Assembly: GCA_018715445.1 (NCBI GenBank)
Contig: DVLP01000018.1
Span: forward strand, 1-11,860
DNA from: Candidatus Avipropionibacterium avicola
Lineage (GTDB): Bacteria > Actinomycetota > Actinomycetes > Propionibacteriales > Propionibacteriaceae
Length of the DNA: 11,860 nucleotides
Direction: 5' to 3'
Part shown: one piece after another, positions 7,368 through 11,860 of the stretch
Position numbering within the stretch: the first letter of the stretch is position 1
How the letters are laid out: each line of letters opens with the position of its first letter
Position numbers and translations under genes: made by a program
Notes under the pieces: generated by a model
The model's database searches: none
What the model saw: the letters and a program-made list of their open reading frames with translations, nothing else
What the model was told of the DNA's origin: nothing

Positions 7368-7379
7368 CCATGCACATGG
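7368..7379. promoter_or_regulatory. Candidate operator, inverted repeat CCATG-2-CATGG
   Basis: CCATGCACATGG has perfect 5-bp arms around CA. It covers the expected -35 position of the regulator's own promoter, consistent with IclR-type autoregulation. Its role is inferred from position and symmetry only. Confidence 0.4.
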
Positions 7380-7392
7380 CGCTTGGTGCAGC

Positions 7393-7405
7393 TACGATCG
7401 AAGCG
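7393..7405 (+). promoter_or_regulatory. Candidate leaderless -10 element of the IclR-type regulator
   Basis: TACGAT at 7393-7398 fits TANNNT and is followed by 7 nt before the ATG at 7406. No recognisable ribosome binding site is present. The -35 region is weak and overlaps the CCATGCACATGG dyad, so the promoter might depend on or be blocked by a bound regulator. Confidence 0.4.
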
Positions 7406-8170
7406 ATGACGAGCATCCCCGGAGCCCAGTCGCTCAGCCGCGGCCTACGAGTGCTGACCACTCTCGTGCACGCCGACGGCCCGCTCACCGCGACCGAGAT
7501 CGCCCATCGCTGCCACTGCCACCAGACGACCGCCTCGCGCATCCTGGCGGCGCTCATCGAGGCCGGCTACGTCCGCAAGGTCAGCTATCGCGAGTTCGCC
7601 CCGGACTTCGGCCTGCTCGCCCTGGGCATCGAGGCCACTGGCCACTTTGACCTGATCTCCCTGCCGCGTCCGGCGCTCGATCGGTGTGCCGAGATCTGCG
7701 CACCGATGATGGTGTCGTTGTGCCTGATGTGGCGTGGCCAGCTGCTCTACTTCGACCAGTCCACTCGCGGCTTCGACACCCGGGTGTTCCAGGGCAAGGA
7801 CTACCCCATCCACCTGTCGTCGCCGGGGCTGCTGTTCATGACCGAGATGTCGCGGACCGAGGCACTGCAGATGCTGCGAGCCTCACGTCACAAGTTCGGC
7901 TGGCCCCGCACCACGGCATCGGTGCCCGAGACCGAGACGGAGACGCTGGACCATGCACTCCGCCTGGTGCGCAACGACACCCTCGTGCTCAAGGAGTGGG
8001 CCGAGCCCGGGCACATCACCGCAGCGGCCCGGCTGCCGGACCACCACGGTCACCCGTTGGCGCTGGCCATCGCCGGGCCCGCCGACATCTTCTCGGTGGA
8101 GACGTTGCGGATGCGGCTGCTGGCATGCCGTTCGCTCGTCCTGCCAGCACTGCCCGCTCCGAACGGGTAG
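7406..8170 (+). CDS. IclR-family transcriptional regulator
   Basis: This 254-aa protein has the usual IclR length. An N-terminal winged helix (about residues 5-60) contains the helix-turn-helix TATEIAHRCHCHQTTASRIL (28-47), followed by AALIEAGYVRK, the standard IclR wing entry. The remainder matches the IclR effector-binding domain; the FQGKDYPIHLSSPGLLFMTEM block corresponds to the family's small-molecule pocket entrance. The ATG at 7406 is chosen because the homology begins there with the PGAQSLSRGLRVL stretch; the frame is open further upstream, but that extension overlaps the divergent gene. It is transcribed away from the sugar-uptake operon and convergent with the second binding-protein gene, so it probably regulates one or both in response to a sugar-derived ligand. 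An oddity is the CHCH sequence (36-39) in the DNA-binding domain. Whether it represses or activates is unknown. Confidence 0.9.
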   Translation: MTSIPGAQSLSRGLRVLTTLVHADGPLTATEIAHRCHCHQTTASRILAALIEAGYVRKVSYREFAPDFGLLALGIEATGHFDLISLPRPALDRCAEICAPMMVSLCLMWRGQLLYFDQSTRGFDTRVFQGKDYPIHLSSPGLLFMTEMSRTEALQMLRASRHKFGWPRTTASVPETETETLDHALRLVRNDTLVLKEWAEPGHITAAARLPDHHGHPLALAIAGPADIFSVETLRMRLLACRSLVLPALPAPNG

Positions 8171-8187
8171 ACCGCGGGCCCAGCGGT
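8171..8187. terminator. Weak candidate hairpin between convergent genes
   Basis: ACCGC (8171-8175) can pair with GCGGT (8183-8187) around a 7-nt loop, directly after the regulator's TAG and 9 bp before the stop of the convergent binding-protein gene. With a 5-bp stem and no U-tract it is weak, but it is the only hairpin I see in the 26-bp gap. Confidence 0.35.
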
Positions 8188-8196
8188 GAGACCTGC

Positions 8197-9822
8197 TCAG
8201 CCGCCGATCTCCATTCGGCGCTCGTGGGCCGCCTGGTAGGCCGCCAGGTAGTCGGGCATCCCCATCTGGTCGAACTTGGCGACGTAGTTGTCCCACTCCG
8301 ACAGCGGCAGCTGGCCGGTGATGAAGGCCGAGCGTGACTCGGTGGCGTGCTTGCTGATGTCGGTGCCGATCGACGAGAGCGTCGTGGACTCCTCGGAGGT
8401 GAAGGTGAAGGCCGACCACACCTCGTCCAAGGCGTACTGCTGCACCAGCTCAGCGCCCTCCACGGCCTGGGGGGTGTTCTCGACACCACGGAACCACTCA
8501 TCGGTGGCGCGGCCGGGGTAGCGTCCGCCGCCGTAGAGGGCGTGGGGCTGCAAACCCTCGCCGATCGAGCGACCTCCCGCGGTGATCTCGGGCATCAGCT
8601 CGTAGCGGCCGTCGACCTCGTGGAAGCTCACGCCCTCGACGCCCATGAAGAACATCCGGGCGCCCTCCTCGCTGAACCAGAAGTCCATCCAGCGGGCGAT
8701 CTCGACCGGATGCTCGGCCTTGTCGGTCATCGCGAACTGGCCGATACCGGCCACCTCGGAGCGGACGGCGTGCCACGGCGGGACGTCGTCGGAGGACTGC
8801 TTCTTCAGCGGTGCCAGCGCGACGTACTCCTCACCGACCTTGCCGAAGTAGCCGGCCGGTGTCTGGGTGGCGCAACTGGCCAACAGCCCGTCGGTGCCCA
8901 GGGTCTTGAACTTCAGCAGGTCGGTGTTGAACCCGTCCTCCATCAACAGACCCTTCTCGAAGAGTCGATGCAGGTAGGTCAACAGCTCGCGGTACCCGTC
9001 GGCGGTCGGGAAGTACCGCACCTTCTCGGTCTCGGGGTCCAGATCGACCAGTCCGACGTCGGGACCCTTGTTCCCGACCCCGAAAGTCCCGTAGAGACAG
9101 GGAATCGTGGTGCTGAAGGATCCAGAGTCGGCGTGCCCGATCGCACCGGCGCCGTCAGGGTCGGACCGCACCGCTTCCTCCAGGAAGGCCTCGAACTCGT
9201 CGAGGGTGGCGGGCACGTCCATCCCGAAGTCGTCCAACCAGTCCTGCCGGGCCCACAACTTGCTCGAGTACCGCATGCCCACGAAGTCCTTGTCGTAGAT
9301 CTGGGGCAGCGTGTAGATCTTCCCGTCCGGGAAGGTCAGGGCCTGGCGGATCGTGGGGTTCTCCTCCATGATCGCCGTGAGGTTGGGCATGTGCCGCTCG
9401 ATGAGATCGTCCAGCGGGACCAGCACGCCCTGTTCGCCGTACTTGGCGATGTCGCCGGCGCTGAGGCTGGTGCGGTAGAACACCTCCGGGTAGTCACCGC
9501 TGGCCAGGGCGAGGTTGCGCTTCTCCCCCACCCCCTCGAGGGGGACCAGGCCCCAGTCCAGGTGGATGTTGGTGATCTCCTCGGCCTTCTTGACCGCCGA
9601 GACCTCGTTCCAGTCGTCATTGGTGGTCGGCGGGTGACCGCTCATGAAGCGGAGGGTGGTCTTCTCCTTGACGATCGGATAGCCCTCGAGGTTGATGTTG
9701 GGATCCGGGTTGTCGATCTTCTCCTGGGTCTCACCGTCGGTACCGCCACTGCACGAGGCGAGGAATCCGGTACCGAGGACAGCGGCCGAAGCCAATGCCG
9801 TACGACGGGAGATGCTGGGCAC
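8197..9822 (-). CDS. Second ABC transporter solute-binding lipoprotein (LplA-like), Tat-exported
   Basis: This 541-aa protein starts at GTG 9822, preceded by GGAAGGA at 8 nt. The N-terminus has a twin-arginine motif SISRRTAL (residues 3-10), a short hydrophobic stretch and a lipobox LASC with the lipidated cysteine at C24. The mature part is an extracellular sugar-binding protein of the large LplA/YtcQ group: DFGMDVPATLDEFEAFLEEA and DGKIYTLPQIYDKDF are recognisable family stretches, and a WMDFWFSEEGARMFFMGVEG block lies in the C-terminal half. It is clearly diverged from the first binding protein, so the two probably bind different ligands or oligomer lengths. It is monocistronic: metG lies 114 bp upstream and the convergent regulator downstream. 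With no permease of its own, it may feed the nearby permease pair. The 21-residue N-terminal extension to 9885 is rejected because the ribosome binding site fits the GTG. Confidence 0.9.
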   Translation of the reverse strand: MPSISRRTALASAAVLGTGFLASCSGGTDGETQEKIDNPDPNINLEGYPIVKEKTTLRFMSGHPPTTNDDWNEVSAVKKAEEITNIHLDWGLVPLEGVGEKRNLALASGDYPEVFYRTSLSAGDIAKYGEQGVLVPLDDLIERHMPNLTAIMEENPTIRQALTFPDGKIYTLPQIYDKDFVGMRYSSKLWARQDWLDDFGMDVPATLDEFEAFLEEAVRSDPDGAGAIGHADSGSFSTTIPCLYGTFGVGNKGPDVGLVDLDPETEKVRYFPTADGYRELLTYLHRLFEKGLLMEDGFNTDLLKFKTLGTDGLLASCATQTPAGYFGKVGEEYVALAPLKKQSSDDVPPWHAVRSEVAGIGQFAMTDKAEHPVEIARWMDFWFSEEGARMFFMGVEGVSFHEVDGRYELMPEITAGGRSIGEGLQPHALYGGGRYPGRATDEWFRGVENTPQAVEGAELVQQYALDEVWSAFTFTSEESTTLSSIGTDISKHATESRSAFITGQLPLSEWDNYVAKFDQMGMPDYLAAYQAAHERRMEIGG

Positions 9823-9830
9823 GATCAGGG

Positions 9831-9837
9831 TCCTTCC
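9831..9837 (-). promoter_or_regulatory. Ribosome binding site deciding the GTG start of the second binding protein
   Basis: On the minus strand GGAAGGA ends 8 nt before GTG 9822. This start places the twin-arginine motif at residues 6-7, as expected for a Tat signal, whereas an upstream start would bury it behind an arginine- and cysteine-rich extension. Confidence 0.75.
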
Positions 9838-9888
9838 GTGGGGGCACCTGGTGAACCGATCCAGGCGGCGGCAGCAATCGCCCACGAC

Positions 9889-9894
9889 AGGCTA
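9889..9894 (-). promoter_or_regulatory. Possible -10 element of the second binding-protein gene
   Basis: Minus-strand TAGCCT fits the TANNNT pattern and lies 66 bp upstream of the GTG start. No -35-like hexamer is seen at the proper distance. A CACCTGGTG palindrome (9845-9853) lies between it and the start codon and could be an operator. Only a weak suggestion. Confidence 0.25.
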
Positions 9895-9904
9895 GTGCAC
9901 GGGT

Positions 9905-9928
9905 GGATGAGGCTCGCCTGAGCCATCC
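9905..9928 (-). terminator. Candidate terminator after the methionyl-tRNA synthetase gene
   Basis: GGAT (9905-9908) and GGCTC (9911-9915) pair with GAGCC (9920-9924) and ATCC (9925-9928) around a 4-nt loop, with a 2-nt bulge: nine base pairs in all. It lies 8 bp beyond the synthetase stop codon. There is no U-tract. Confidence 0.45.
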
Positions 9929-9936
9929 ATCATGTG

Positions 9937-11727
9937 TCAGTCCGCTGGAACGATCGGTGCGAAGCTCGGACCGGTACGGCCCAGTTCCTCGTCCAGCTTG
10001 GTGAAGATCGGGCTCGGCTTGCTCAGCGGGCGACCCACCGGGATCGGGATCGACTCCCACCTGGCCTGCTCGACGGTGTAGTCACCGGTCAGCACCGGAT
10101 AGTCCGGTCCCCCGTCCTCGGCGACCGTACGGATCTCGGGTTGCGCCGCCCAGACCCCCTCGCCACCGAGCGCCTCGAAGACCTTCTGCGCGCCGTGCGG
10201 CAGGAACGGGGTCAGCAGGGCATTGCAGTCCGAGACCAGTTGCAGGGCACAGTGCAGCACGGTGTCGCGCCGGGCCGGGTCGTCCTTCAGCTTCCACGGC
10301 TCCTGCTCGCTGAGGTAGCGATTGGCCAGGGTGACGATCCGCATCGCCTCGGTGATGGCGTTCTTGAACTTGTTGTGGGCCAACAGGTCCCCGACGCTCG
10401 CGAACGCGTCACGACCGGCCGCCAGCAGTGCTTCGTCGGCCTCGGTGAGCTCGCCGGCCGCCGGGATCTCACCATTGTTCTTGTGGGCCATCGAGATCGA
10501 CCGGTTGACCAGGTTGCCCCACTCGTTGGCGAGTTCGTTGTTGTTGCGGCGGACAAACTCGTCCCAGGTGAAGTCCGTGTCGTTGTTCTCCGGGCCGGCC
10601 ACGGCGATGAAGTAGCGCAACGGGTCCGGGCCGAACTCGGCGAGCACGTCCTTGACGTAGATCACCGTGGAACGACTGGTCGAGAACTTGGCGCCGCTCA
10701 TGGTGAGGAACTCCGAGCTGACCACCTCGGTCGGCAGGTTCAGCTCCCCGTACGGGCCCTCGGTGCCACCCTTGTCGCCGGCACCGTTGTGGCCGAGCAG
10801 GATCGCGGGCCAGATGACACTGTGGAAGACGATGTTGTCCTTGCCCATGAAGTAGTACGACTTCGTCTCCGGGTCGTTCCACCACTTGCGCCAGGCCTGC
10901 GGGTCACCACTGCGCACGGCCCACTCGACCGAGGCCGAGAGGTAGCCGATGACGGCGTCGAACCACACGTAGAACTTCTTCAACGGCAGGTCGCGCCAAC
11001 CGTCGAGCGGGATCGCGATGCCCCAGTCGATGTCACGGGTGATGGCGCGCGGCTTGAGGTCGTCGATGAAGTTCTGGCTGAAGCGCAGCACATTGGGCCG
11101 CCAGTCGGTGCGCTGCTGCAGCCAGGCCGTCAGGCTCTCGGCCAGGGCGGGCAGGTCGATGAAGAAGTGCTCGGTCTCACGGAACTCCGGGGTCTCACCG
11201 TTGATCTTCGAGACCGGGTCCTTCAGGTCCACCGGGTCGAGCTGGTTGCCGCAGTTGTCGCACTGGTCGCCGCGAGCACCGGCGTAGCCACAGATCGGAC
11301 AGGTGCCCTCGATGTAGCGGTCCGGCAGGGTCCGTCCGGTCGACGGGCTGATCGCGCCCATCGTCGACTCCTTGACCACGTAGCCGTTCTCCAGCAGCGC
11401 CGTGAACAGGCCCTGCACGACGCGGGCATGGTTGCCGGTGGTGGTGCGGGTGTAGAGGTCGTAGCTGAGCCCGAGCCCGTGCAGGTCGTCGATCAGCTGA
11501 CCGTGGTACTTGTCGACCAGTTCACGGGTGGTCAGGCCCTCCTTGTCGGCCTGCACCGTCACCGGCGTGCCGTGCTCGTCCGATCCGGACACCATCAGCA
11601 CGTCGTGGCCGTTCATCCGCAGGTAGCGGGAGAACACGTCGGAGGGCACTCCGAAACCGGACACGTGGCCGAGGTGGCGGGGGCCGTTGGCGTAGGGCCA
11701 AGCGACCGCGGTGAGATAACGAGCCAT
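9937..11727 (-). CDS. metG: Methionyl-tRNA synthetase
   Basis: This cytoplasmic class I aminoacyl-tRNA synthetase charges tRNA-Met with methionine using ATP. It is 596 aa and appears complete. The HIGH signature is HLGH (residues 18-21) in [20 protein letters not shown]. The connective zinc knuckle has C143/C146 (CPICG) and C156/C159 (CDNCG). A conserved [15 protein letters not shown] block follows at about 294-308. The KMSKS loop is KFSTS (347-351), the substituted form common in actinobacteria. The C-terminal third is the helical anticodon-binding domain, and no EMAP-like tRNA-binding extension is present. The ATG at 11727 begins [15 protein letters not shown], the usual start for the family. 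A TAGGGT at leaderless spacing precedes it. It is unrelated to the sugar-uptake genes to its left. Confidence 0.97.
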   Translation of the reverse strand: MARYLTAVAWPYANGPRHLGHVSGFGVPSDVFSRYLRMNGHDVLMVSGSDEHGTPVTVQADKEGLTTRELVDKYHGQLIDDLHGLGLSYDLYTRTTTGNHARVVQGLFTALLENGYVVKESTMGAISPSTGRTLPDRYIEGTCPICGYAGARGDQCDNCGNQLDPVDLKDPVSKINGETPEFRETEHFFIDLPALAESLTAWLQQRTDWRPNVLRFSQNFIDDLKPRAITRDIDWGIAIPLDGWRDLPLKKFYVWFDAVIGYLSASVEWAVRSGDPQAWRKWWNDPETKSYYFMGKDNIVFHSVIWPAILLGHNGAGDKGGTEGPYGELNLPTEVVSSEFLTMSGAKFSTSRSTVIYVKDVLAEFGPDPLRYFIAVAGPENNDTDFTWDEFVRRNNNELANEWGNLVNRSISMAHKNNGEIPAAGELTEADEALLAAGRDAFASVGDLLAHNKFKNAITEAMRIVTLANRYLSEQEPWKLKDDPARRDTVLHCALQLVSDCNALLTPFLPHGAQKVFEALGGEGVWAAQPEIRTVAEDGGPDYPVLTGDYTVEQARWESIPIPVGRPLSKPSPIFTKLDEELGRTGPSFAPIVPAD

Positions 11728-11733
11728 GCCCCC

Positions 11734-11739
11734 ACCCTA
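11734..11739 (-). promoter_or_regulatory. Candidate leaderless -10 element of metG
   Basis: Minus-strand TAGGGT lies 6 nt before the A of the metG ATG, placing a predicted transcription start at or beside the start codon. It is the same hexamer as in the regulator promoter at 315-320. The GGTGGGGGC between it and the ATG could alternatively act as a ribosome binding site. No good -35 is seen 17 bp upstream. Confidence 0.4.
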
Positions 11740-11860
11740 AACCGCGTACGTCCCCTGCCCCATCCGCGCCGACCACCGAGCCACTCCGGCCCCCGACCCC
11801 CGAGCCCGTCGAGGGGTGACCGACAAACTGTCGCGTCCTCAGGGGCGGCATCGACACAGG
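11740..11860. other. Upstream region of metG, no gene recognised
   Basis: These 121 bp contain no convincing coding region. There is one perfect dyad, CGACA-3-TGTCG at 11821-11833, and a C/G-rich stretch at about 11793-11818 containing CGAGCCCGTCGAGGGG, which resembles intergenic repeat sequences I recall from other actinobacteria. The open minus-strand frame here only shadows metG in another frame. Confidence 0.4.

Larger units (their letters stand above)
7297..7405. promoter_or_regulatory. Divergent control region between uptake operon and IclR-type regulator
   Basis: These 109 bp separate the start codons of the leftward operon and the rightward regulator, so both promoters must lie here or inside the genes. 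For the leftward operon, an extended -10-like TGCGATTCA (minus strand, 7314-7306) lies 9 nt from the ATG, with no good -35. For the regulator, TACGAT (7393-7398) lies 7 nt before the ATG. Two inverted repeats and a repeated GGTGCAG (7347-7353 and 7385-7391) are candidate binding sites. Confidence 0.6.

Noticed and set aside
7297..7557. N-terminal extension of the unknown-function gene up to 7557
   Set aside because: It would overlap the start of the IclR gene and contain both promoters. Its translation is low-complexity, and the protein-like beta pattern begins only after 7296.
6259..9921. Long plus-strand ORFs at 6259-7308 and 8347-9921
   Set aside because: The second is 524 codons long, but it mirrors the second binding-protein gene on the other strand and shows no domain. 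The first mirrors the unknown-function gene. Neither has a supporting ribosome binding site that I can see.
1..11860. Mobile elements, CRISPR arrays, tRNA or rRNA genes, toxin-antitoxin or defence genes
   Set aside because: No transposase or integrase motifs, no spaced direct repeats, no tRNA-like cloverleaf and no small two-gene toxin modules were seen. The coding content is accounted for by chromosomal metabolism and housekeeping genes.

Overview
High-GC DNA with actinobacterial hallmarks: a CatR/FurA-type regulator paired with a catalase, candidate leaderless promoters with a TANNNT -10 about 7 nt before the start codon, Tat-dependent lipoproteins, and a KFSTS-type MetRS. The order within Actinobacteria cannot be fixed by eye; a Propionibacteriales-like organism is only a guess. 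The window reads as ordinary chromosome. I see no insertion sequence, phage gene, tRNA, rRNA or CRISPR array, and no stretch over 300 bases lacks a gene.

Left block (1-2360, + strand): the 3' end of a probable aldehyde dehydrogenase, then a peroxide-response pair. The first member is a Fur-family regulator with PerR-type metal ligands, preceded by a 15-bp 7-1-7 dyad that sits on its -35 element. The second is a clade-3 monofunctional haem catalase 73 bp downstream. A perfect 16-bp-stem hairpin ends the block and separates it from the convergent gene that follows.

Centre block (2375-9822, mostly - strand): a carbohydrate uptake locus. Reading leftward from 7296 is a compact operon: a 464-aa cytoplasmic protein of unknown function, an LplB/YteP-type permease, an LplC/YtcP-type permease, and a Tat/lipobox solute-binding protein. 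A divergent IclR-family regulator (7406-8170) shares the 109-bp control region, which holds two inverted repeats. A second, separately transcribed solute-binding lipoprotein (8197-9822) converges on the regulator. No ABC ATPase is encoded, so a shared MsiK/MsmK-type ATPase elsewhere is expected. No recognisable glycoside hydrolase or lyase is present. The unknown protein is therefore the only candidate enzyme for the imported sugar and is the most interesting object here.

Right block (9937-11860, - strand): a complete methionyl-tRNA synthetase gene and the start of its upstream region. It is housekeeping and unrelated to the sugar locus.

Likely joint function: the IclR protein senses an intermediate and controls uptake of an oligosaccharide, captured by one or both lipoproteins, imported by the permease pair and processed by the unknown protein. 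The substrate cannot be read from the sequence.
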